Positions 26,062 through 34,438 of a DNA stretch of 64,000 nucleotides are shown here, in pieces. The translations under genes and the position numbers were made by a program. The notes under the pieces were generated by a model. That model was not told the origin of the DNA. It ran no database searches and saw nothing but the letters and a program-made list of their open reading frames with translations. Source of the stretch: Spirochaetales bacterium Spiro_09 (GTDB lineage Bacteria > Spirochaetota > Spirochaetia > Treponematales > Treponemataceae); NCBI GenBank assembly GCA_001604385.1, contig LVBK01000004.1:62001-126000 (forward strand), written 5' to 3'. Position 1 is the stretch's first letter, and the number at the start of each line of letters is the position of its first letter.

Positions 26062-28260
26062 ATGGGAAAAACGGCCTGGCGTCTGGAAAAGAATGAACGT
26101 ACCCAACGGCTCTACCTGAACATACCGGCAGGTCTCACCGAGGAACAATATCCCTCATATGAAGATATTCTTGCGGCGGCAAAGGATTACACGCTGGACG
26201 AAAGATACCTTCTGCGCAAGGATATTCTTGAACACTCTCTGCAAAAGGCACTATCCATCATTGGTGATGAATATGCCCTGCCGGTCGAGATAGAACAGGG
26301 ATTCGATGCCCGGCTAATAATTTCCCCGGATAAAATCAGGGCAAGCCTGTACATACGAAAATCACGGGATGCACACAATCCCCTTGATATGAAACTCATT
26401 TCCACGGTCCTGACCAATTCCCATCTGAAAGATCTCGATACCGAGCGCATCAAAAAGGATATTCTTGCTTTCCGCGATTCCCCTGCCATGGAGTTGTCCG
26501 ATTACCTGTTATGCGAGGGAGTGGCGCCGGGTCGGGGCCCCGATCGGGAAGCGATACCGGACCTGGAATGGATGGAAGGCGAGGATAGGGAGCGTGTATT
26601 ACCACTGCTTCGCGCATATACCGCAAAGAAAGGAACGGTCAAAGGCGACACAGCGATTCCCCCTGACGACAAGGACACGCAGATGGCCTTTGTACGCGCA
26701 GGCCACATCATGTATGTTATTTCCCCGCCGGAGACGGGTTCTCCGGGGACCGATGTATATGGCAAAACGCTCCCCGGCTTGCCGGGTAATGACCCGCTTA
26801 TCAGGCTTTTTGAAAACGTCAGTCTTTCTCCCGGAGGCATACGGGCAGAGAAGGACGGAATCGCGCTGGCAAAATCAATAAACGGCGCATTGTATATACG
26901 GGTTGTATCTTACCGGGAAGGAAGTCTTAAAGTCAGTGTCTCGAAGAACAAGATGGAAGCCTTTCTGGAAATTGACGCTGAACGGGGCGCCGGAACACCG
27001 GTAACGCTCGATATGGCTCGTGCATTGCTGGAAAAGGAAGGGATTACCGGCAATATCGATACACAATACATTTCCGATTCAATTCAACAGGTTCGGACAA
27101 CCCGAATTCCCCAAACAATCCGGATAGTCGAAGGATTGGAACCGGTCAAGGCCGGCGGGGCAAGAATACAGTGGTTCAGAAAACCGGATACCGTAAAAAA
27201 AGGCTGTCAGGTCAACGCAGAGGAGCGCATTCTCTCTATAACCCGTTTTCCGTCGGGAGCTAACGGTATCAATGTATTCGGAGAAGAAATTGCATCCTCG
27301 ACCGCACTGGAAGTCGCCATACCGGACCATGACCCGAGCATTCGGGAAGAAACCGTATCGGGGAATCAGGAAGAACGCCAATTCTTTGCGGCGGTTTCCG
27401 GCGAACTTCATCTGGATAACAATAAACTGTACATCAGCGACACCCGTGAAATTACCGGCGATGTAGGGCCGGAAACCGGAAACATTGACTTCCCCGGCAA
27501 TCTGGTTTTGTACGGCAACGTTGACAAGGGCTTCGCGGCAAAAGCACACGGTACGCTGACGCTTTCGGGAGACGCATCCGCATCACTCGTGTCTGCCGAG
27601 ATTTCCGTCATGATGAGTGGCGGCATCAGAGGCGCGGGAAAAGGAACAGTCTGGGCAAAACAGGCCATACGCATCGGGTTCGCCGAGAATGCCCGTTTAT
27701 TGGCCGGACACGATATTACTGTCGAAAAGTATTGTTTCCAGACGATAGTCAAAACAAACAGCCGCCTGATTATCAATGGTTCTCCGGGAGTATTGCTTGG
27801 CGGTAGCATCCGCGCATCAAAGGGTGTCGAAGTAGTCGAATTGGGGTCGCCAAAAACCATCAGAACGACAATATCATTCGGCCAGAACTATCTGGTCAGC
27901 GATCAAATTGAAGTGTGCGAAAAGGAAGCTGCCCAGATCAAGGAAATGGTCAACCGGATCAATACCCAGATGCAAAAAATACCGCCCACCGACCCACGCA
28001 TTCACGATTTGCGGAAAAAGAAACTGGAATTACTGAAACGCAACGATAAACTGACTGTTCGCATTTTTACATTGAATGAACAATTTGAAACCCATATACT
28101 GTCCCACATCCGGGTTGAGAAAACGGTATATCCCGGCGTCATTCTGGAAAGCCACGGTCGCTATTATGAGGTCAGGGAACCGCGAAGTCATGTTATCTTC
28201 TCGTTCGACCAGATAACCGGCCAGATTACCTGCAATCCGATTCCGGACAATGAGGAGTAA
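26062..28260 (+). CDS. fapA: FapA (DUF342) family protein
   Basis: 732 residues. The FapA/DUF342 family has an N-terminal domain, then a long right-handed beta-helix and a C-terminal coiled coil. Here the middle carries the typical GSPGTDVYGKTLPG near 230, GANGINVFGEEI near 395 and the repeating GGSIRASKGVEV-type turns near 580. The coiled coil spans about 605-660 (KEAAQIKEMVNRINTQMQKIP). In Vibrio FapA links glucose signalling to flagellar assembly; in spirochaetes its role is not settled. AGGAG lies four bases before ATG 26062. It sits 15 bases after the MinD-like gene and ends three bases before lgt. Confidence 0.88.
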   Translation: MGKTAWRLEKNERTQRLYLNIPAGLTEEQYPSYEDILAAAKDYTLDERYLLRKDILEHSLQKALSIIGDEYALPVEIEQGFDARLIISPDKIRASLYIRKSRDAHNPLDMKLISTVLTNSHLKDLDTERIKKDILAFRDSPAMELSDYLLCEGVAPGRGPDREAIPDLEWMEGEDRERVLPLLRAYTAKKGTVKGDTAIPPDDKDTQMAFVRAGHIMYVISPPETGSPGTDVYGKTLPGLPGNDPLIRLFENVSLSPGGIRAEKDGIALAKSINGALYIRVVSYREGSLKVSVSKNKMEAFLEIDAERGAGTPVTLDMARALLEKEGITGNIDTQYISDSIQQVRTTRIPQTIRIVEGLEPVKAGGARIQWFRKPDTVKKGCQVNAEERILSITRFPSGANGINVFGEEIASSTALEVAIPDHDPSIREETVSGNQEERQFFAAVSGELHLDNNKLYISDTREITGDVGPETGNIDFPGNLVLYGNVDKGFAAKAHGTLTLSGDASASLVSAEISVMMSGGIRGAGKGTVWAKQAIRIGFAENARLLAGHDITVEKYCFQTIVKTNSRLIINGSPGVLLGGSIRASKGVEVVELGSPKTIRTTISFGQNYLVSDQIEVCEKEAAQIKEMVNRINTQMQKIPPTDPRIHDLRKKKLELLKRNDKLTVRIFTLNEQFETHILSHIRVEKTVYPGVILESHGRYYEVREPRSHVIFSFDQITGQITCNPIPDNEE

Positions 28261-28263
28261 CAC

Positions 28264-29238
28264 ATGTTTATGAGCTTGAACTATCCATCATGGATACAGC
28301 CAGAAATAATACCCGGCTTTCCCCTGCTTCGATGGTATGGTCTGATGTACCTCTTTGCCTTTGCCACTGCCTGGCTCATATTCCGAATACAGGTAAAAAA
28401 GGGAGAACTGCAAAAAGCCGCCGGTATTTCCACTATTACGGATGATGACGTTCTGTCCTTTTTTACCTGGGGCATTGCCGGACTCCTGATAGGAGCGCGA
28501 ATTTTCGCAGCCCTTGTCTACGATACAAAAGGTATTTACTGGCAAAAGCCCTGGCTCATTTTCTGGCCGATATCTGACGGAAAATGGACCGGTCTGCAGG
28601 GAATGTCATATCATGGCGGCTTTATTGGCGGATTTATCGGAATGTATGCCTGGACAAAAAAATACAAACAACCCTTTTTTGCCTGGATAGATACCATGGC
28701 AGCATCGATACCGCTTGGCTATACCTTCGGAAGACTGGGAAACTTCCTGAATGGCGAACTTTTCGGACGGGTTACGACCAGTCCATTGGGAATGATTTTC
28801 CCCGGTGCAGAACGTTTCCCTCTTTCCGAATCCTGGGTTCGCGAGGTAGCAGAAAAACTGTCCCTTCCCGCACCTGAGGGGGCACTGACCATAAACCTGC
28901 CCAGGCATCCAAGCCAGCTGTATGAGGCACTGTTTGAGGGTATCATCCTGTGGCTCATCATCTGGTTCATTTTCAGGAAGAATCGGCCATTTAACGGTAT
29001 TATTACCGCGGTATACGCAATCGGATATGGCGTGTTCCGCTTTGTCATTGAATATTTCCGCGAACCTGACGCAGATCTCGGATACCGGATTACCCGGGAC
29101 GGGAACCCGTCCCCGACCTATCTGTTTGAGTCTGCACTGAATCTTTCAACCGGACAGATACTGTGCCTGCTCATGATTATTGCCGGGATTGGCATACTCA
29201 TTACACAGTCGATACGGAGCAAAAAAAATGGCAGGTGA
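28264..29238 (+). CDS. lgt: Prolipoprotein diacylglyceryl transferase
   Basis: 324 residues with seven membrane segments. It carries the Lgt signature GRLGNFLNGELFGR, the RWYGLMY start motif and the HPSQLYEA block. It attaches diacylglycerol to the lipobox Cys of prelipoproteins in the inner membrane, the first step in maturing lipoproteins such as those at 46641 and 62108. GGAG before ATG 28264 overlaps the fapA stop region. At its end it overlaps the next small gene by eleven bases. Confidence 0.95.
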   Translation: MFMSLNYPSWIQPEIIPGFPLLRWYGLMYLFAFATAWLIFRIQVKKGELQKAAGISTITDDDVLSFFTWGIAGLLIGARIFAALVYDTKGIYWQKPWLIFWPISDGKWTGLQGMSYHGGFIGGFIGMYAWTKKYKQPFFAWIDTMAASIPLGYTFGRLGNFLNGELFGRVTTSPLGMIFPGAERFPLSESWVREVAEKLSLPAPEGALTINLPRHPSQLYEALFEGIILWLIIWFIFRKNRPFNGIITAVYAIGYGVFRFVIEYFREPDADLGYRITRDGNPSPTYLFESALNLSTGQILCLLMIIAGIGILITQSIRSKKNGR

Positions 29239-29407
29239 CCGCATTCACCTTATGAGCGAATATAATGACATGCTCGATGAGGTTCGCTCGCTCCTGTACC
29301 GCCTTCTTGAATTCAGCGAGGATGACTACTCGGAAAAGAAAACCCTCGCCAAGCGGGAAGTAAGCTTTGCCTTGAACGAGCTGAGAATTCGCGTGGAAAA
29401 CCTGTAA
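29228..29407 (+). CDS. Small hypothetical protein, 59 residues
   Basis: The start is ATG 29228, with GGAG seven to eight bases upstream inside the end of lgt. The product (MAGDRIHLMSEYNDMLDEVR and on) is charged and helical, with no membrane segment. It is the last gene of the minD-fapA-lgt operon, before a bidirectional terminator. I do not recognise it. Tight coupling to lgt supports a real gene. Confidence 0.65.
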   Translation: MAGDRIHLMSEYNDMLDEVRSLLYRLLEFSEDDYSEKKTLAKREVSFALNELRIRVENL

Positions 29408-29471
29408 TACCGGCAACAAAAAACCAAACCTGCAACGTAGTCCGAACGCGGGGGCTCCGCGCAGTGCCAGA

Positions 29472-29510
29472 GACAAAAAAAACCGGAGCGCCTTGCTCCG
29501 GTTTTTTTTG
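29472..29510. terminator. Bidirectional terminator between the lgt operon and tkt
   Basis: AACCGGAGC (29481-29489), loop GCCTT, GCTCCGGTT (29495-29503), flanked by an A run on the left and a T run on the right. It can end both converging transcripts. Confidence 0.88.
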
Positions 29511-29553
29511 TCGGTCAGACCCGCTTTACGCCGTCTGCCCCATTCTATCAAGT

Positions 29554-31539
29554 TTATTTGGCAATAATCCCGGCAAGAGCTTCCGCGGTGAACCCGAGGT
29601 GCTCGGCAACGGCGTCGGCGGGGCCAGACTCTCCAAAACGGTCAACAGAAAGGATATCGGAGGCGGCAGCCCATCCTTCCCAGCCCGTGCGGACGCCAGC
29701 TTCGGCAACCACGATGCGCACAGATCCCTTTTTCCCGCCGATAATGGCTTCCTGAATGGCTGCAGGCTGGGACTCAAAGAGCTCTTTGGAGATGACCGAC
29801 ACAACACGGACTTTCTTTCCCGTAACCTGGGAGGCAGCCTTGAGGGCCAGAGAAACCTCGGAGCCGGTGGCAAGAACCGTAACGTCGGGAGCATCGGCGG
29901 CTTTACGCACAATGTAGGCACCACACTCGGCGGTATGCTTCCAGTCGGGATCATCCTTGGTAAACACAGGCAGATTTTGCCGGCTCAAGGCAAGGGCAAC
30001 CGGGCCGTCAGTGCGCGCAAGAGCCATTTTCCACGCAATAAACGATTCCTCGGCATCGGCAGGACGATACACATGAGCGTTCGGAATTGCCCGGAGAGAG
30101 GCAATTGTTTCAACCGGCTGATGGGTCGGGCCGTCTTCTCCCAGATAGATGGAGTCGTGGGTAAGCACGTAGACGGCGGGCAACTTCATAAGGGAAGCGA
30201 GCCGGAATGCCGGTCGCAGGTAATCGGAGAATACCAGGAAGGTCGCGCAGAACGAGCGGAAACCGCCATGCAGCTGGATTCCGTTCGCAATTGTCGCCAT
30301 GGCGAACTCGCGGATACCGAAATGGAAGTACCGGCCGCCGCGGCTTTCGGCGCCATAGGCGCTTGCGCCCTTGATGGCAACAGCGTTGGGTCCCTGAAGG
30401 TCTGCAGAGCCGCCAACCAGATTGGGCAGTACCTGGGCGAAGGCATTGAGGGCTGCATTGGATGCCGTTCGGGTGGCTACACTATCGCCTTCCTTGTATG
30501 CGGGCATCTGGGCCTTGGCAAGGGCTGCGGCGGACACACCGCCGGGAGCGAAGGCGGCATCCCACATTGCGCGCTCTTCGGGGAAGCGGGCAGACCAGGC
30601 GGCAAACATGTCGTTCCAGGCCTTTTCACGGGCAGCCATGTCCTTGCGTGCTTTTTCGAAAAAGCTGTATGCCTCGGGAACAACCTGAAAATCCTTTGCG
30701 GGATCAAGGCCGAGGGATTTCTTTGCTGCGGCGACACCTTCGGCACCAATGGGGGCTCCATGGGCTTTGGCAGTACCGGCTACCGAATCGGCACCCTTAC
30801 CGATAACGGACTTGAGCATGATGAGACTGGGCCGGCCGTCTTTCTTTGCCTGGGCAACGAGGGATTCAATCTGGCCGTAGTCATACATGCTGCCGGAGAG
30901 GACCTGCCAGCCGTAGGCCTCATATCGTTTGGCGACGTCTTCGCTGAAGGTCATGTCGGTGGAGCCGTCAATGCAGATGCGGTTTTCATCGTAAAAGACA
31001 ATCAGCTTGCCCAACTTGTAATGGCCGGCAAGGCTTGAGGCCTCGGAGGCGACACCTTCCATCAGGCAGCCCTCGCCGACAAGGGCATAGGTATAGTGGT
31101 CAACCAGGTTGAATTCGGCCGTATTAAAGCGCTGGGCGAGCATTGATTCGGCAATAGCGAGACCGACCGCATGGGAAACGCCCTGACCAAGAGGGCCGCT
31201 TGTGGCCTCTACGCCATCAGTATAGCCGTATTCGGGATGACCAGGGCAGCGGGAACCGATCTGACGGAAGGCCTTGATGTCATCCAGAGTAACCTTGTAA
31301 CCGGCGAGATGCAAAATGGAATAGAGCATCATCGAGCCATGGCCGGCAGACAGAATAAAACGGTCACGGTCAATCCAGGCTGAATTGGCCGGATTATGTT
31401 TCATGATTTTTCCATAAAGAACCGCAGCAAGCTCTGCGGTTCCGAGAGGCAGCCCTGGATGTCCGGAATTGGCCTTCTGGATAGCATCCATCGAGAGGCT
31501 CCGTACCGACAGGGCGACGGCGTCAAGTTCTTTACTCAT
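29554..31539 (-). CDS. tkt: Transketolase
   Basis: 661 residues of a complete transketolase, the TPP enzyme of the pentose phosphate pathway that moves two-carbon units. It shows the GHGSM motif near 62, the TPP/metal block GEGCLMEGVASEA near 150, the GIREFAMATIANG segment near 395 and the HDSIYLGEDGPTHQPVE block near 460. The start is ATG 31539, with AAGGAG seven bases upstream; a GTG at 31560 is possible but lacks a site. It is the third gene of a unit with the 496-residue hypothetical and ptsN copy 2. A long frame antisense to it is a by-product of GC-biased codons. Confidence 0.95.
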   Translation of the reverse strand: MSKELDAVALSVRSLSMDAIQKANSGHPGLPLGTAELAAVLYGKIMKHNPANSAWIDRDRFILSAGHGSMMLYSILHLAGYKVTLDDIKAFRQIGSRCPGHPEYGYTDGVEATSGPLGQGVSHAVGLAIAESMLAQRFNTAEFNLVDHYTYALVGEGCLMEGVASEASSLAGHYKLGKLIVFYDENRICIDGSTDMTFSEDVAKRYEAYGWQVLSGSMYDYGQIESLVAQAKKDGRPSLIMLKSVIGKGADSVAGTAKAHGAPIGAEGVAAAKKSLGLDPAKDFQVVPEAYSFFEKARKDMAAREKAWNDMFAAWSARFPEERAMWDAAFAPGGVSAAALAKAQMPAYKEGDSVATRTASNAALNAFAQVLPNLVGGSADLQGPNAVAIKGASAYGAESRGGRYFHFGIREFAMATIANGIQLHGGFRSFCATFLVFSDYLRPAFRLASLMKLPAVYVLTHDSIYLGEDGPTHQPVETIASLRAIPNAHVYRPADAEESFIAWKMALARTDGPVALALSRQNLPVFTKDDPDWKHTAECGAYIVRKAADAPDVTVLATGSEVSLALKAASQVTGKKVRVVSVISKELFESQPAAIQEAIIGGKKGSVRIVVAEAGVRTGWEGWAAASDILSVDRFGESGPADAVAEHLGFTAEALAGIIAK

Positions 31540-31556
31540 TATAAATCTCCTTATAC

Positions 31557-32021
31557 TCACAGGTATTGTTGTATACTGGCCGTCAATTCGGCAGTATCAG
31601 GTTTTTTGCGTAGCAAGGCCCGAAATGAATCTTGCTGAAAAAGATACGATAAACGGGAAAGTATGCGCAAGTGACTCTGCGACCCGTTGGATAAAATGAC
31701 AAAGAAAACATATACAGGCTTTCCGTCCATGGCTTCAAAATTGAGTGGCTTGTCAAGAAAGCAGACAAATATGCGTTGATCTTCAGGCTTACTGATCAAT
31801 GGGGATCGGGGATGGGGAACCGCAATTCCATGTCCGATAGACGTTGTCATTATGCGCTCGCGCTCAACCAGGCTGTCACGAAACAATCCGGCGTCAAGAC
31901 CAGATGGCAAATCCAACTGCTGACACAGTTCGGTAAATATCTCCTCGACGGTGGAGCCGCCAATATTGTAGTGAACACCGCCTTGCTGTATCATTCCGAG
32001 TATATCGTCGGACTCATTCAT
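31557..32021 (-). CDS. PTS EIIA-type protein, PtsN family (copy 2)
   Basis: 154 residues of the PTS_EIIA_2 family. The phosphorylatable His is residue 70 in HGIAVPHPRSP. The SHLRILSRLSYLF block near 120 matches the helix after the active site. The PHP motif, instead of PHG as in copy 1, is found in regulatory paralogues. AAGGAG lies nine bases before ATG 32021. The gene overlaps the stop of the upstream hypothetical gene by eight bases and ends 17 bases before the tkt start, so it is translated in a chain with both. It may link PTS phosphate flow to carbon metabolism. Confidence 0.85.
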   Translation of the reverse strand: MNESDDILGMIQQGGVHYNIGGSTVEEIFTELCQQLDLPSGLDAGLFRDSLVERERIMTTSIGHGIAVPHPRSPLISKPEDQRIFVCFLDKPLNFEAMDGKPVYVFFVILSNGSQSHLRILSRLSYLFQQDSFRALLRKKPDTAELTASIQQYL

Positions 32022-33504
32022 TGCAGTGATTCTCCTTTTTATTCTTTATAACAGAAAATCTTCTCTTGAGCAGCTCCGGCATCAGTTCTTGTATCATGGT
32101 CCGGGTTTCGAAGAAACTGTCCTCCATGCCTTCAATGGAAGCCCACATTGACTCGTAATCAAGAGGTTCGTCATTTTGCGGAAAATCCAGATTGAACAGC
32201 GACGAGACGGTATGGTTCATGATCTGTCCAAGAATGACAGCGCCCTGCTCCGGAATTGAGTCGGGCAGGATACGGGAAAACTCCATCTCGCCCAAAAAGA
32301 GCATGAGCGCATTATGCAAGTCCACAAAACGATTGCGTAATTGTCCCCGTTCATGATCTGCAAAGCGATTATACCTGTTCATCTCGATATGAAACCGGAT
32401 AGCCATTGATTGCGCTACCATCGGAAGGCTTACTCCCTTGCCAAGATACCGGGAGGGAACCATGCGAGCAAGGGCTGCATCTACATTCTTTTCACCGCGA
32501 AACAGGGCATCGAAAATATAGGAATCCATCAAAAAAGTGTTAAGCGGCAAGCCGAGGTGCAAAAAGGCTTCATCGAGAATGTTTTCACCGCTGTTCGCCA
32601 TGGGCATAACCCAACTTTTTTGTGAGGGAATATCCTGACCGGCAAACCACAGCCGTGTTTCAACGCCGTATGGCTCAATGGCTATTCTCTTTGACCAGGA
32701 TAAAAACTCGTCCATTGTAGCCGCATGAGGTGAAAATAGGGTGTTACGGCCCAGAAACCATGCATGGGCAAGCTGTTCGTCAATGCTTGAGCCCGTACCG
32801 TTTCTCCCGAATGCAATTTCCAGGGAGGATTCCATTGCGTGCATCCACCGTTCTTTTTTTTCAGCATCAATCATACTGGCGGGAAGGATTTCAATATCGA
32901 ATGCACCAGCAGTCCAATCGTACTGGGTCGCAAGAATTCGATCCCCGGGAGAAAATCCGCTATTCCAGTATACCTGCCGAAAATCAACCGCACTCAGAAC
33001 AAAACGAGAGGGGATTTCAAAACCCTCAACGGAAAACAAGCCATCATTTTCTTCATTGTCAAGCGCAAGATATTGGGGTGTATATTCCTCGCCAAAAAGG
33101 GAATAATGATGACTTACCTCGGTATAGGAAACCTCAACGCGCACGCGTGGCAGCAGCTTGCCCTTGAAACGGAACGTCAGTTCATGGGGTAAAATACCGG
33201 GATTGGTAAAGGGAACAAGTCGGGAGCCGGGAAAAAACACGCCGGCTGAAAGTTCTGTTCGGTCCGGAACAATGACGCAGGGTTTTCCGGTAAAAAGAGC
33301 CAGACGGCTTATCCACACATCATTTAGATCCGGAGCGTCTGAATCCGTATACGCCAATTGATGGAAGGACAGGAAAGAAGAAACCTCCATGGCAAAGATT
33401 TCTGACAGCGGCTCGCCGACAAAACGGAGCAAGTCTTTCAATGTAAATGGCTCAAGTCGGGTTTGCAAAAAAAAAGCGAGCCGTTCTTCGTGAAAATCAA
33501 ACAT
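32014..33504 (-). CDS. Hypothetical protein, 496 residues, first gene of the ptsN-tkt unit
   Basis: I do not recognise this soluble protein. It starts MFDFHEERLAFFLQTRLEPF, has no signal or membrane segment, and ends in a basic stretch (RRFSVIKNKKENH). The N-terminal 60 residues look like a winged-helix-sized helical domain; the middle is mixed. ATG 33504 is chosen from the leaderless geometry, since upstream in-frame codons lie in the promoter. Its eight-base overlap with ptsN suggests it acts with the PTS branch, for example as a regulator, but that is a guess. Confidence 0.6.
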   Translation of the reverse strand: MFDFHEERLAFFLQTRLEPFTLKDLLRFVGEPLSEIFAMEVSSFLSFHQLAYTDSDAPDLNDVWISRLALFTGKPCVIVPDRTELSAGVFFPGSRLVPFTNPGILPHELTFRFKGKLLPRVRVEVSYTEVSHHYSLFGEEYTPQYLALDNEENDGLFSVEGFEIPSRFVLSAVDFRQVYWNSGFSPGDRILATQYDWTAGAFDIEILPASMIDAEKKERWMHAMESSLEIAFGRNGTGSSIDEQLAHAWFLGRNTLFSPHAATMDEFLSWSKRIAIEPYGVETRLWFAGQDIPSQKSWVMPMANSGENILDEAFLHLGLPLNTFLMDSYIFDALFRGEKNVDAALARMVPSRYLGKGVSLPMVAQSMAIRFHIEMNRYNRFADHERGQLRNRFVDLHNALMLFLGEMEFSRILPDSIPEQGAVILGQIMNHTVSSLFNLDFPQNDEPLDYESMWASIEGMEDSFFETRTMIQELMPELLKRRFSVIKNKKENHCNE

Positions 33505-33511
33505 CAGGGTA

Positions 33512-33539
33512 ATAGTACACGAAAAGGACCCGGTGTGGA
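33512..33539 (-). promoter_or_regulatory. Promoter of the hypothetical-ptsN-tkt unit, leaderless geometry
   Basis: TCCACA (33534-33539), 16-base spacer, TACTAT (33512-33517), seven bases to ATG 33504. Confidence 0.45.
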
Positions 33540-33772
33540 ACCTCCCGAAGCAGGAAGCCAACAGGTACATACCGATCCAGAATCAGTCTCTTACCACCCT
33601 TGTGTTGTATCATTATGATACAGCATAACTGAGCCTTATTGACCCTATTGGTTCAAATTTTCACGTTCCTGACAGCAGTCCAGGCGATCACGGACAGAAC
33701 GAGCAATTCAAGGAGACTAATTATTCTTTATAATACAACGATATAATACTTTCCGACTGTTTTCATGAGAGT

Positions 33773-33789
33773 TGGCACGATTTTTGCTT
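33773..33789 (+). promoter_or_regulatory. Sigma-54 promoter of hsp20
   Basis: TGGCAC (33773-33778), five bases, TTGCTT (33784-33789). The -24 GG and -12 GC are twelve bases apart, matching the sigma-54 (RpoN) consensus closely. Transcription would start near 33800, about 95 bases before hsp20. No sigma-54 activator with a GAFTGA loop is in the window. Confidence 0.75.
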
Positions 33790-33799
33790 GATAATACAT

Positions 33800-33894
33800 G
33801 TAGACCTGCAATACAGGTTCTACAAAAGCCCGCGACCGGAACACTGAAGGTCACGGGACAACAATACACATCATACCTTTTAAGGAGGTTCATT
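33800..33894 (+). promoter_or_regulatory. hsp20 5' leader with two hairpins and a strong ribosome-binding site
   Basis: The first hairpin pairs TAGACCTG with CAGGTTCTA around the loop CAATA (about 33800-33822). The second pairs CCCG-GACC with GGTC-CGGG around an eleven-base loop (about 33828-33857). Near the 3' end AAGGAGG (33881-33887) is preceded by CCTTTT, which could fold over it. The leader might carry a temperature or stability control. Confidence 0.4.
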
Positions 33895-34335
33895 ATGAAC
33901 ACACTGAGTCTTTTCAATCCAACCTTTGCATCGGATATCTTCGATGCTTTTGACCGGGGTCTGGGCCTTTCTTCAGGGGCAGTACCGCAAGCGGTATACT
34001 CGCCCCGCGTGGATGTAGTGGAAACCGCACAGGCCTATGTAATGGAAATGGATCTTCCCGGGCTTACAGAAAGCGACGTGGAGATTAACCTCAAAGACCG
34101 AGTTCTTTCCATTGCCTCGATTCAGGATGCAAAGAAAGAAGAAAACAAGAAAGACGATAAGGTAGAATACCTTATAAGAGAGCGCAGAACAGTCAGCTTT
34201 GCCCGGAAGTTTACCCTTCCGCAGGATATTGACGCGGAAAAAGTAGAGGCGAACTTTAAAAACGGAGTACTTACGATTACCATTCCGCGCAAGCCGGAAA
34301 GCCAGCCCCGACAGATACTGATCAAGTCGGCATAA
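33895..34335 (+). CDS. hsp20: Small heat-shock protein, Hsp20/alpha-crystallin family
   Basis: 146 residues. An alpha-crystallin domain spans about residues 35-135: VDVVETAQAYVMEMDLPGL, then FARKFTLPQDID and the family's FKNGVLTITIPRKPE near 120-134. It forms oligomers that hold unfolding proteins in the cytoplasm. AAGGAGG lies seven bases before ATG 33895. A single-gene unit: sigma-54 promoter upstream and a terminator downstream. Sigma-54 control of a small heat-shock gene is unusual, since sigma-32, HrcA or ROSE-type control is more often described. Confidence 0.93.
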   Translation: MNTLSLFNPTFASDIFDAFDRGLGLSSGAVPQAVYSPRVDVVETAQAYVMEMDLPGLTESDVEINLKDRVLSIASIQDAKKEENKKDDKVEYLIRERRTVSFARKFTLPQDIDAEKVEANFKNGVLTITIPRKPESQPRQILIKSA

Positions 34336-34346
34336 GGGAGAGAACG

Positions 34347-34378
34347 GGCAGACCCCTGCGGGTCTGCCTCTTTTTTTT
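34347..34378 (+). terminator. Terminator of hsp20
   Basis: GGCAGACCC (34347-34355), loop CTGC, GGGTCTGCC (34360-34368), then TC and eight T. Confidence 0.9.
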
Positions 34379-34402
34379 ATCCTGCCGGCAGGGCGGTTCC
34401 TG

Positions 34403-34431
34403 TTGCAAAAGGAGACGCCTCACGGTAGTAT
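34403..34431 (+). promoter_or_regulatory. Promoter of the VUT-family gene, leaderless geometry
   Basis: TTGCAA (34403-34408), 17-base spacer, TAGTAT (34426-34431), seven bases to ATG 34439. Confidence 0.6.
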
Positions 34432-34438
34432 GCCCCTC

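Noticed and set aside
29464-31038. A 524-codon open frame antisense to transketolase
   Set aside because: It lies fully inside tkt on the other strand, has no ribosome-binding site or recognisable domain, and reads as Gly/Ala/Arg-rich shadow of GC-biased codons.
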